Origin: Spirogloea muscicola
Taxonomy: Eukaryota; Streptophyta; Zygnematophyceae; Spirogloeales; Spirogloeaceae
Assembly: GCA_009602725.1 (NCBI GenBank)
Contig: WELB01000025.1
Location: 682,198 to 699,126 of the forward strand
Length of the DNA: 16,929 bases
Direction: 5' to 3'
The notes beneath the pieces are model-generated. The model was not told where the DNA came from, ran no database searches, and was given only the letters and a program-made list of their open reading frames with translations. The translations under genes and the position numbers were made by a program. Numbering within the stretch: position 1 is the stretch's first letter; each line of letters opens with the position of its first letter. Below are positions 8,728-16,929 of the stretch, one piece after another.

Positions 8728-11608
8728 TCAAGCAGCTGCCGAAGGGTCGAATCGCTCAAGATCAACCCCAAGAGTCCCCTCCAGAAGCATCTGGTCAAAG
8801 TGCCACGTGCCTAGACAAAACACGAGAAATCATGCACATAAGATCCTCACGCACATAAGTGCCTGATCTGGACCAAGTAGCATGACATATGTGGCACCCG
8901 TCTCATACAATGACAACCCACCCATGCGGCCCTCAAGGTGCGAATATAGAGGTACTTATTGACTTGGTGGCTACTAAGAGCAAGAGACATCCAAATCATT
9001 GCCAGCTTGTCCAACTTACCGTGGCCCTGGCCAACTCGCCGAAGGTTCGCGACATACTCCGAGCTGCGCCTGATCTTCACCACCTGCAAGAATACCCACC
9101 AAATAAAGGAGCAATACACTAAGTATACCCACGCTTTGAAGGCTGGGCTCCTGAAACTTTCATTCATTATTTACTTTGGCAGCCCAACAAAATAAATAGC
9201 CCCCTTGCACAATGGCTGTGCGGAGCTCAGACAAATATCTAAATACGACCTGTGAGGTGTGTGTGCGTGTAAGAGGAAGGAACAGGTGCGGTTAAGGAAG
9301 TGCCTGTGGGTGCAGGTAATTTTTGACAAGAAAGTCGCACATTTCTGGGTCAACAACGTCCTCAGCAGCCTGCATACATCAGCACGCAAGTCATGACAAG
9401 CCCCGGCGGTTATCAAATTTACACAGCCTCCTGGATTAGTCAACATCTAATACTGATCATACCCACTCAAAGCTGTGCAAATCCAGCGGACAACTTTCTG
9501 TTATCGTCGCATACATTTTTCTGAAGCAAATGATTGTCTCACCCTGTGCAGCCTAAGATACTTCTCATTCTGCAACTTCTCCAACCTCAGCGCCAATTCC
9601 ATGCCTTTCAAAAGCGTTACAAACACTCCCCAAGTCAGTGTAAAGAACAAGTAGAGTACTCTATTAGTTCATATGGCTCCATCAGTGCCACTCCCTCTGC
9701 ACTCCAAAGTCTGATACTGCCAATCGAATGAGTGCAACAAGAAGACCATAGAGCTTCCTTCAGCTGTTGACATATGTATGGTCTCCAGGACCACAATCGT
9801 AATACAAAGATAAGAAGCGCAAAGAGCAGCGCAACATCCTTACCATTAAGAGCATCGCCCTTTTTGGGGTTGTCATACTCGCTGTCCACAGCCTGAATAG
9901 CCCTCAGTTCCACTCTTCCTCCTCTTAGATTCTGAGAACACAAAGGTTCACAAAAGAGTGTGTCACAACATGTTTCAAGCAGCATCAGGCAAGAAGAAGG
10001 GGGCACGATTGCATGCAGTCAACAAACTCCAAAGCTCTCGGCGGCCTTGTGTCATGCAGAAACAGGAAAAGAGGCGCTTGTGAGAAAAGAAGGATAATAA
10101 GATTGCACAAGTCTGCCCAGCATGTTGCAGTCCTTGCAGACTGCAACAAGTCAACAGACCCACCTGGTACCGAAGAAGTCGGTGTGCTTCTTCTCTCTCG
10201 TTTTCACTGCGCTCCTTGAAGTACCTGTTACAACCTCAAGCAAACAGGCTTCAGACATTAGGTGCAACCAAATCCTGTTACCACTATCATGCTGTTGCTC
10301 AATGATACTTGCAGAACTATGACATCATATCCAGATTGTCATCTTCAACTCACTTCGAGAATCCCTGAAGTCCAACATTGTCTCTGTCGTAGTATGACAT
10401 CATTGAGTGGAAGATGTAAGACATGTTGTAGGCAACGCTGGCAGGAGCACAAGAAATAAGAAACATCCTTTCAGGAAATGTAAGACCACAGCAATCACAT
10501 CTCACCTGTACAAGGCATCAAGCTGCAAACAGAGGATGTATCCAAAAAGAAAAGCAAACAGCAAGAGCACCTAACAATGCCCAATTTCCATAATGCAATG
10601 CTTCACGTTCACAAAGCCCCACTAGTGTGCCATGCAACTTTGTCCTCTACATTTTCGTCGGTGGCTGACAAATCTTAGATGAGGTTTAAGGGTTCAAGCT
10701 TGAGCTGTACCACTCAGGCCGGCAAGTCAGAACCTCAAGGACAAATATTGGGGTACAGACTTCTAAGTTGGACCGACTCCCCAATTCAGAAATAACAGAA
10801 ATTACACGCCACCTTGTCAAGCCAAGCAAACTCACTTGATTGAGTCGTTCACAGCCTTCTCGCAGCTGGGTGCGTAGCGGTATCTGGCCAAAGACTCCTG
10901 GTCTTCGTCGGAAAGGAGCGCCGCCGCCAGCTCATGGTCCTCGTCGAGTGCCTTCCTGGGGGTGAAATACTGGCCATCCTGGAGCACCAGCCCTGTTTCC
11001 AAGCCACCAAAGAAGATCCATAACTGCTGCTTTCAGCTGCATGGCACAGCCAGGACTGTTATGGAATACCATGTCTTTCTCGCGCCTCCTTGAGACATGC
11101 CTGCTTCTCCAGAACCTACAGAATCCTACTCTTGGCGTGCAAATCACCAGCTTCTCTAGCAACTTCCCTGCACCACTCAGGAGGTTCGTGAAGCTCCCCA
11201 GGATCCCCTTCGCTGGCTATAAGAACCTAGCTCCAGACTAACGACTAGAGCGAGCCTGTCCAACAAAAGATCACCTTCTAAAGTACACCTGGAGCCTAAC
11301 CCTCGAGTTTAGGCCAGCAACCTGGCTTGCGACCCATTTCTCAATAGCCTGCCCTCGTCGTTAAGAACCAACGCTGCCTGCCACCTATGAAACACGCGCG
11401 AGGACAAGTAGCTCCGAACAGGAACGAGGATACCACCGCCTAAGTGGTCCTGTGCGGGCTTGCCGCCTTTACGACCGCGGCGCCGGGCGCACCTGGCAGC
11501 GCGCCGGCGGCGACGGTCTCGATGTCCTTGGTCTCCTCCTCCGTCGCCGCCGCGCGCGCGGGNGGCGGCGGCGGCGGCGGCGGCGACGGCGGCGGCGGCC
11601 ATGGTCAT
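8728..11608 (-). CDS. Ferritin, plant type, complete nine-exon gene
   Basis: Ferritin forms a 24-subunit iron-storage shell, usually in plastids of green algae and plants. Exons in transcript order: 11608-11493, 10992-10836, 10437-10354, 10224-10164, 9931-9844, 9604-9543, 9369-9304, 9083-9020, 8810-8728. All phases fit and give 259 residues plus stop, if the N at 11563 (inside a GCC run) is ignored. An in-frame stop lies upstream of the ATG at 11608. Residues 1-38 are Ala-rich, then TEEETKDIETV; the short targeting region is uncertain because of the gap. Residues 39-80 resemble the plant extension segment, ending in SLARYRY. The helix bundle follows: SYYDRDNVGLQGFSK, QNLRGGRVEL, MELALRLEK, YVANLRRVGQGHG, GTWHFDQMLL. 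Ferroxidase positions are unusual: A93 for E27, F100 for Y34, N127 for E61 and E131 for H65 (human H-chain numbering); E128, E177 and Q211 are kept. Intron 7 (9303-9084) has a GC donor. Confidence 0.95.
9084..9303 (-). other. Ferritin intron 7 with a GC-AG boundary
   Basis: The exon before ends LHPQ (CAG at 9306-9304) and the next starts VVKIRR at 9083, exactly where the family has ..EQ|V.. . The bases after CAG are GCACTT, so the donor is GC, and the acceptor is TTGCAG. Reading on through the donor meets TAA within four codons, and no GT donor nearby keeps the conserved sequence. Confidence 0.75.
11561..11600. repeat. GGC/GCC repeat with an N, inside ferritin exon 1
   Basis: A GGC trinucleotide run encoding poly-Ala on the minus strand, interrupted by an N at 11563. 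Fifteen complete codons precede the N (MTMAAAAV then Ala), and the correct frame resumes directly after it. The missing piece must therefore be zero or a multiple of three bases in an intact gene. Confidence 0.9.
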
Positions 11609-12630
11609 GGTCACGGTGCTGGAACTGGGGCTTCGGAGTTAGCCCTGCTGGCGTGCATGGGCGGGGCCCCGCCCGGCCTGGTCACCGCAACCGATTTTCC
11701 TCGCAGTAGGAAGCTGTAAGCGGGGAGCCCCTAAATCAATTCTGTGAGCGAATGCAGGACGCCCCGTCACGCCGCCCCGGGCAGGGCGTGGCCGCCCGCC
11801 ACGGCGCAGCGCCGGCCAGCGTGGCCGGCTGCCTGCCTGCCAGCTGGATTTCTGAGCGTACGCCACGTGTCACCTGCCTCTGCGAAAGCTCCACTCGCCG
11901 TTTGTCGTTGACGGCAGCGCACAGGCGTCTAACGAGAAGCGGGTTGTCTTGCCACGTTGAGTGAAGTCATGTACAACCGTGACCAGCGACATGCTTTATC
12001 CGTTGGGGCTGGCACACTACCCTTGGCACAAATTGGAGAAGAGCAGGGTTTTAAAGGACCATAACATAGATACGTTGTGGCGACAGGACGACATTGCATG
12101 CTAAGCAGCCGCTGGAGGATTATTAATAGCCCGGGCACAGGCAGCCGCGGTTGTGGTGGAATAAGCCCGAGCCTCCACTGTCATACCTTGCTCAGATTTG
12201 ACGTACGTACTCCCACGCTCGACACCGAACGGCCCGCCGTCGTTTCCATTCGACTAGAAGGCAGCAAATGTCTGCCGCAGTAGGTACGCTGAAGACGAGA
12301 GGTTGTGCTCTCTCTAAGAGGCAGTAGCTGCGGGAAGCCACTCCTCAGCAAACAATGGGTGTGAAACGGAGTGGTGGTGCAAGTTCTGCAGACCGTGAGG
12401 CCCAGCGATTGAGGTCCAATTGTTGAGAGTACAGATAGAAGTAAGTTCATGCTGCGAGACTCACACGTCAGCTGGGGCCAAGCGTCCCGGATGAGCTCCA
12501 AAGAGCGCGATGCTTGTGAGAGGGTAGACCAGATGGGACGGACGGGGAGAACGCAGGCCTGGGAGGAGAGCGAGGAAAAGAAGAAGCTGATTCCCAAGGA
12601 GGCAATGGTTACCTTAGAAGCAGCGCTTCA
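11609..12630. other. Ferritin upstream region, no recognised gene
   Basis: Contains the putative ferritin promoter (GC-rich from 11640 to 11870, with a G-box). From about 11900 to 12630 there are open stretches on both strands, including 138 codons on the minus strand at 12181-12597, but none shows conserved motifs or a good splice pattern. I see nothing I can name. Confidence 0.5.
11864..11869. promoter_or_regulatory. G-box (CACGTG) upstream of ferritin
   Basis: The palindrome CACGTG in the context GCCACGTGTCA, about 256 bp upstream of the ferritin ATG. This is a classic bZIP/bHLH site in green plants. Regulation of this gene by it is inferred from position only. Confidence 0.35.
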
Positions 12631-12639
12631 AAGGTGGCG

Positions 12640-13340
12640 AGTGCTGTAAGACGGCAGCCCCACAAGAATGGGCTACGAATCGGAACAGCCATCGTAAAAC
12701 AAGGCGATGGCAGTTATGCCAGCCAAGGGAGATGGACAAGGAGTAAGTTTAACGAGCGAGTGAAAATCAAGGCCAGCCCAACCAGATCAGAGAAGGTCAA
12801 GGGGGAAGCCCCAGCGAGAACCGGGAGGGCTTCTGCTCCGGACGGCCGAGTCTTGGCCGGACCACGGGCGGGCGTCGGAGGCAGGGGCGGGCGGGCCCGC
12901 CCCCGCCATGGCGCCGGCGGCCACGGCGGGGGCGGGTCTGCCGGACCAGACGAGGATCCACGCCCACGGCCACTGCTCGAGCACAGGGCCACGGCGGCAG
13001 TGGAGAAGAATGGCGTGCCCTGAGAGAAGAGAGGCTAGCAAAGCCAGCCCAGAGAAGAATAGACAATGTCCGCAGGCCTCAAAGGCCACAAAACGGTGCC
13101 CGGAAAACTACATTCCAAGAATGATGCAGATGGATGCTCAGTAACCACGAGTGAGCAAACAGCAAATCAGAATAAGTCAAAGCAGGAAAAGCGGCACTCC
13201 GCCGAGACCCTGAGGCAGCAGCCTTTGCGCGACCAGCGCGCGTGTGGACCGCGTGAGCCAAAGAGCGCTGGAACGAGACCGCCAGCCTCATAGGAAGGGC
13301 TTGCCCATTGAGGATAGGGGCTGGAAAAGCCAGCCATACG
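12640..13340. repeat. GCCAGCC dispersed repeat cluster, left part
   Basis: Copies of the motif lie at about 12772, 13042 and 13331. The last belongs to a longer unit at 13293-13335 (GGGCTTGCCCATTGAGGATA, then a GGCTGG/CCAGCC hairpin). That unit is preceded by a CTCAGTAACC-started module (13136-13262) which recurs further right. A GC-rich block at 12830-12990 lies between copies. No gene is supported. Confidence 0.7.
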
Positions 13341-13439
13341 AAATACCGGGGGGGGAGAGGTAGAGGGTGGGTTGGTAGGTTGCCCCGGTTCCAGGAAGGG
13401 GAGAGGAATGGTGTGTACGCAGTAATTAAGGAAAGAGCC

Positions 13440-13745
13440 AAACTGTGAATGGCCAGCCCAGAAAGCGAAAGCGCTTCCAGTCTACAGCTGTGGCTGTGGG
13501 AGGCCAGCCCAGAGGAATGTAAGTGGACAAGGTACAATAAAAGGGGAAATGGACAAGGTACAAAGGGTCGAAAGGCGCCAAAAGCACACAGCTACACAAG
13601 AGACGCAGCGAATGGGAGCTCGGTAACCCCGATCCAGCAGCCGCAAGTCGGAGTAACTGGCAGCTGGAAAAGAGGCACCCCGACGAGGCCCAGTAGCAAC
13701 AAAGCGCGACCTGCCCGCAAGTGCACTGCGTGAGCCTGGGCAAAA
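13440..13745. repeat. GCCAGCC dispersed repeat, middle copies
   Basis: Motif copies at about 13452 and 13502. The second, GAGGCCAGCCCAGAGGAATG, is repeated exactly near 15597. A module starting CTCGGTAACCCC (13619) and ending near CTGCGTGAGCC (13736) is a diverged match to 13136-13262. Confidence 0.7.
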
Positions 13746-13749
13746 ATAA

Positions 13750-14317
13750 AGAAAGAAAGGAGCCAGAGAAGCGCTAAAGCACACAGCGACTCAAGTGGCC
13801 ACTGAATGCTCAATATCCCCTGTTGAGCAAGAACTTCAGGGAGAACCCAACGGTCTGACCCTTGGTGACTTTAGCCGAGCCTGCGGCTCCTGCAGACTGC
13901 CGATACAGCATTTGGACTAGACTGGCCGTTGAGATCATGTGGCTTGGACTTCAACGCTGTTGTGCCATGGAACGTCGAGTGCCAGATAACGCCGATAGAA
14001 CAGATTAGTAAGAAGTTCAGGTGAAACGTTGGTCTATGTGGCAGGCATCGCACACATTGTAAATAAAGGTAGAATACGAGAAATGTAGGTATCTCTACAT
14101 TCACAGAAAAATATGACCGGAAAGATAGCCTATTTAAGGTATGATACGAGAACCCGAGCTTGTGTTGGGTGATTGCAAAGTAGTAAAAGATTATAGTAAA
14201 AGAGAGGATGTCGGGAATAAGACACGGCACTCAATGCAATGAAGCTCACATCAAGCAATAGTATGTCCTTGATGAGGTCCTAGTTCACTATTTCCAGATG
14301 GTTCCTAATGCACTATT
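13750..14317. other. AT-richer stretch without a recognised gene
   Basis: Base composition shifts towards AT here compared with the flanks. The minus strand is open for 119 codons at 13871-14230 but shows no motif I know. A TGTAAATAAA motif lies at 14059-14068 on +, and a 7-bp perfect hairpin (AATGTAG/CTACATT) at 14082-14101. Confidence 0.5.
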
Positions 14318-14482
14318 CAGCGCAACAGTGCAAGAACCAGTCGACAGTAGCCCAGCGCAACAGCGCAAATTCCAGTTGGCAGTAACCTAGCGCAACAGCG
14401 CATAAACCAGTTGGCAGTAACCCAGCGCAACAGCGTAAAGACCAGTTGGCAGTAACTCAGCGCAACAGCGCAAGAACCAGTT
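14318..14482. repeat. 35-bp tandem repeat, 4.7 copies
   Basis: Units start at 14318, 14353, 14388, 14423 and 14458, an exact 35-bp period. Each begins CAGCGCAACAGCGCAA (or a close variant) and continues with ACCAGTTGGCAGTAACC. Copies differ at a few positions. The period is not a multiple of three, so protein coding is unlikely. Confidence 0.97.
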
Positions 14483-14908
14483 ACCGGTCACAAGATCTAG
14501 TGATGGGACCTCCTCAATGAGTACGTGACGGCAAGACGGCAAGACTGTATTCAACAGCCTCGAGCAGATCGAGGCAATGCTCACTATCTGCACCTCAAAG
14601 ACAAGGTCACCATGTTTCGTGGTTTACCTGTGTCACTAATTCTGACGCGACTGGCGGCGGAGTCACCCGGGGGAAGGCTTTCTACCAGCGCGGCTGCCCT
14701 GCCTGTGAGCCCAAGCCTTCCTGGCGTGACTCGACAGCCGCGAAAACGCCCGACGGCAATGCGGCGGCGGCGGCGGCGCCGGGGGCAACTCTGGCAAGAG
14801 CAAAAGACTGGACCGAGTGGACTGCCTGGGAGCTTTGGAAGGAAACAGATAGCTGCATGCGGAACACCTGGGCAAGCGAACCGGCGGTGTTGAAGCCGGG
14901 CAGCTCAC

Positions 14909-15013
14909 CTTGCTCTCTGCCTGAGGATCGATGGTCGCTGGGCTAGCCGCTGCAGATGTAAGCTTTTCCAAAGGGGCGAGGGCTGTGCAAAGCCAGCCCG
15001 AAAAGAAGGACAT
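14909..15013 (-). other. Coding-like stretch with a GTGAGC donor, product not recognised
   Basis: On the minus strand an ATG at 15013 opens 35 codons (start MSFFSGWLCTALAPLEKL) and ends AGCAAG|GTGAGC, a good donor. A second open stretch (14867-14682, VFRMQLSVSFQSSQ and on, with a poly-Ala run) follows an AG in phase, but the implied intron would be only about 41 bp. The ATG lies in a copy of the dispersed repeat (14991), which makes a chance frame likely. Confidence 0.2.
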
Positions 15014-15211
15014 GGTCGAAGGTCCTTGCAGAAGGTCCAGTCTCCGACTGCCGGTGCAGAAGGTCCAGCCTCTGACTGCCAAACGCCCCGTGCATTTCTA
15101 TCGCCACCACCACGAACTCATCACCGGCAGAGTGATTCGCGAATTTGGAAAGGAAGGCGGAGAGGGAGCGAGGTGGGGCGAGAGAAAGAGAGAGAGAGAG
15201 ATAGGAAGAGA

Positions 15212-15502
<291 letters not shown>

Positions 15503-15586
15503 AGAGAGAGAGCGGGAACGGCGGGGGGGAGAGAGGGAGAGAGGGACAGAGCCAGAGAATGAGACAGCTCTTCCACTTTAAGGCGA

Positions 15587-15887
15587 TGGCTGTGAGAGGC
15601 CAGCCCAGAGGAATGTACTGGTTTGGAAGGGGCGAGAGCTGTAAACTACTCTCCATGACTCCCGAGTGGACGCTCAGTAATTTCTGGTCAGCAAGTACAG
15701 GTCAGAACAACTAAAAGGGCGGAACAACGTCGCCCTGTCGGAACCCGGAGGCAGCAGCCAAGGCGCAGCCTGCCAGCAAGTGGACGGCAAAATGAGAGAA
15801 GGGCTCGCCCATTGAGAATAGGGGCTGGAAAAGCCAGCCCAGAAAAGCATGAACAAAGGACGAGAAGGGGCCAGGGGAAGTACGAAA
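15587..15887. repeat. Composite dispersed repeat unit
   Basis: Begins with the exact copy of GAGGCCAGCCCAGAGGAATG (about 15597), then a CTCAGTAA module (15672), then GGGCTCGCCCATTGAGAATA (15801-15820) and a perfect hairpin GGGCTGGAAAAGCCAGCCC (15822-15840). It ends with GGACGAGAAGGGGCCAGGGG and GTACGA. The order of modules matches the copies at 13136-13340 and 16088-16265. Confidence 0.8.
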
Positions 15888-16087
15888 ACGCCAAGACGGC
15901 TAACAGGGTAGATGGCAAGTGGCAAGTCGCTTCCTGTGCACTGCGCAAGCGACCCGACGGCGAGAAGCCGGGCTGCTCGCTCTGCCGACAGCCCGGGCAC
16001 ACATTGATGGCCAGTGGAAAGATCTGATCCCTTTCCGGGTGATTCCGCGTGCGTACCTGAAGAAGTGGAGCTCTTGAAAGGGAAGAA

Positions 16088-16178
16088 GAAGGGCTCGCCC
16101 ATTGAGGATAGGGGCTGGAAAAAGCCAGCCCAGAAAAGAATGAACAAAGGACGAGAAGGGGCCAGGGGAAGTACGAAG
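16088..16178. repeat. Near-identical second copy of the hairpin unit
   Basis: Matches 15798-15887 with about three differences over some 88 bp (one extra A in the hairpin loop). The stem GGGCTGG/CCAGCCC lies at 16112-16118 and 16125-16131. The 290-bp offset and high identity point to a recent local duplication. Confidence 0.9.
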
Positions 16179-16524
16179 AACAACAAGCACAGACAAGAAA
16201 CGAAGCAGCTACGAAGCACTCAGTAACCCCTGCTAAGCAGCCTCAGGTCAGAGAGACTGGGTTCCTGGAAGCGGGTCCCCTGGCCAGAGCCAGAAAGGGG
16301 CACTTCTGCGTGCTTGGCCTCTTGGCCACGAGTGGCGTTCGCTGCTGCATGCCCAGCCATCGAAGCAGAGATATCCGGGAAGCGACTGTAAAGCCAGCCA
16401 GGTACAAGCCAACGAGAGAAAGAGGGGGAGACAGAGAAAGGTCGCAAGTTGGTGTGGCAGGGAGAGCCGAGCCGGCGGCGGCTGGCGGCAACCGTGCGGG
16501 CTCCCCCCGCGCCCGGCAGCCCCA

Positions 16525-16576
16525 ACAGAGGGCCGCCCTAAAAAGGGGCCCTCTGTCGGGGGCCCCTTTTTGGGGC
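16525..16576. repeat. Two overlapping, mutually exclusive hairpins
   Basis: Hairpin A pairs ACAGAGGGCC (16525-16534) with GGCCCTCTGT (16547-16556). Hairpin B pairs GCCCTAAAAAGGGGCCC (16535-16551) with GGGCCCCTTTTTGGGGC (16560-16576), with one T-G wobble. They share bases 16547-16551, so only one can form at a time. Confidence 0.88.
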
Positions 16577-16929
16577 GCATCTGCCCGCCCCAGCCCGGCC
16601 GGCAAACCTTGTCGCGTAGCCTGCCACGGGCCCCCCTGGCCAGCGCGGCCGCCCGCCCTGCACCCAGCAGAGCCGCGTCGTCGCCTGGAGGGCCATGTGG
16701 CGCCAAGCGGCCAATCGGTCGCCGCCCGGGGCCGCGCGGGGCCGCCCATTGGCTGCCGGCCCCCGCCCCAGGTGCTCCCAGTTGGGCGGAGAGGGCGACA
16801 CCAGGGGCGCCAGTCTGCCCCCACTCATGCCCATCCCGCCGCCGCCGCCGCCGCCGTAGAACCCGCCGCGGAACCCTCCGCCGCCGCCGCCGCCGCCGCC
16901 ACCGTTGCCGCCCCCGCCGCCGCCGCCGC
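16538..16929 (-). CDS. Glycine-rich protein fragment, running off the right edge
   Basis: The minus strand is open from the window edge. It starts with a poly-Gly stretch, then GGFRGGFYGGGGGG and MGMSGG, like the RGG/GAR low-complexity regions of RNA-binding proteins such as fibrillarin or hnRNP types. After about 16815 the sequence becomes Arg/Pro/Ala-rich with no known motif, up to a TAG near 16538, so the true exon probably ends earlier (a GT lies at 16823). Most of the glycine comes from a CCG repeat, which could be non-coding. The gene, if real, continues outside the window. Confidence 0.3.
   Translation of the reverse strand, partial: GGGGGGGNGGGGGGGGGGFRGGFYGGGGGGGMGMSGGRLAPLVSPSPPNWEHLGRGPAANGRPRAAPGGDRLAAWRHMALQATTRLCWVQGGRPRWPGGPVAGYATRFAGRAGAGRCAPKRGPRQRAPF
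16711..16752. promoter_or_regulatory. Pair of inverted CCAAT boxes in a GC-rich block
   Basis: CCAAT at 16711-16715 on + and ATTGG at 16748-16752, facing each other in a GC-rich block. This arrangement is typical of an NF-Y-bound, possibly bidirectional promoter. It conflicts with the minus-strand open frame being coding across the whole block, so only one of the two readings may hold. Confidence 0.3.
16836..16929. repeat. CCG trinucleotide repeats at the right edge
   Basis: Runs of CCGCCG, 16838-16857 and about 16880-16929, with short interruptions. They underlie the glycine-rich frame on the minus strand. Confidence 0.95.

Noticed and set aside
12181-12597. 138-codon minus-strand frame
   Set aside because: Ser/Thr/Arg/Leu-rich with no motif and no splice partners; high GC makes open frames of this length common here.
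14318-14482. CRISPR-like array
   Set aside because: The units are directly adjacent, with no unique spacers, and the DNA is eukaryotic; it is a plain tandem repeat.
15674-16219. 181-codon minus-strand frame with a repeated peptide (VLPLAPSRPLF..LFWAGF)
   Set aside because: The peptide repeat simply reflects the duplicated DNA unit. The copies shift frame at the hairpin, and no known motif is present.

Overview
The window is nuclear DNA of a GC-rich eukaryote, most likely a green alga. The evidence is degenerate plant-type telomeric repeats (CCCTAAA/CCCTAA, C-rich strand on +) at the left end, genes split by many 100-500 bp GT-AG introns, a ferritin with a plant-type extension segment and a plant-like C-terminus, and a protein with repeats like those of the plant ubiquitin ligase KEG. 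No prokaryotic operon signals are present. The genus cannot be set from sequence alone.

Layout, left to right. Positions 1-800 are a 122-nt poly-T run, a GGC-rich patch and tracts of decayed telomeric repeat. A conserved housekeeping gene starts inside this DNA: ELP4, an Elongator subunit, on + from about 249 to 2586. Its first recognisable exon and first intron lie among the telomere-like tracts. Positions 2587-4220 are intergenic and 3' flanks of two convergent genes. From 6683 down to 4221 on the minus strand is a six-exon gene for a protein with two MIB/HERC2-like (KEG-like) repeats and an acidic tail; its 5' end is unresolved and it lies next to a (CT)62 microsatellite that contains an N. 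Positions 7160-8727 have no recognised gene, but hold two strong inverted repeats and some coding-like stretches. From 11608 down to 8728 on the minus strand is a complete nine-exon ferritin gene (259 residues), in which every splice phase fits.

From about 12.6 kb to 16.4 kb the window is repeat-rich. It has about ten copies of a GCCAGCC-bearing motif, several forming a GGGCTGG/CCAGCCC hairpin, a 35-bp tandem repeat, and a 251-bp (GA)n tract running into a GCGCGA hexamer array. The right edge is extremely GC-rich, with overlapping hairpins, two inverted CCAAT boxes and a glycine-rich reading frame that leaves the window.

The three recognised genes have unrelated jobs: tRNA wobble-uridine modification, probable ubiquitin-ligase-type binding, and iron storage. 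The main points for follow-up are the ferritin, which lacks four of the seven usual ferroxidase-centre residues, the ELP4 gene embedded in telomere-like DNA, and the hairpin repeat family.
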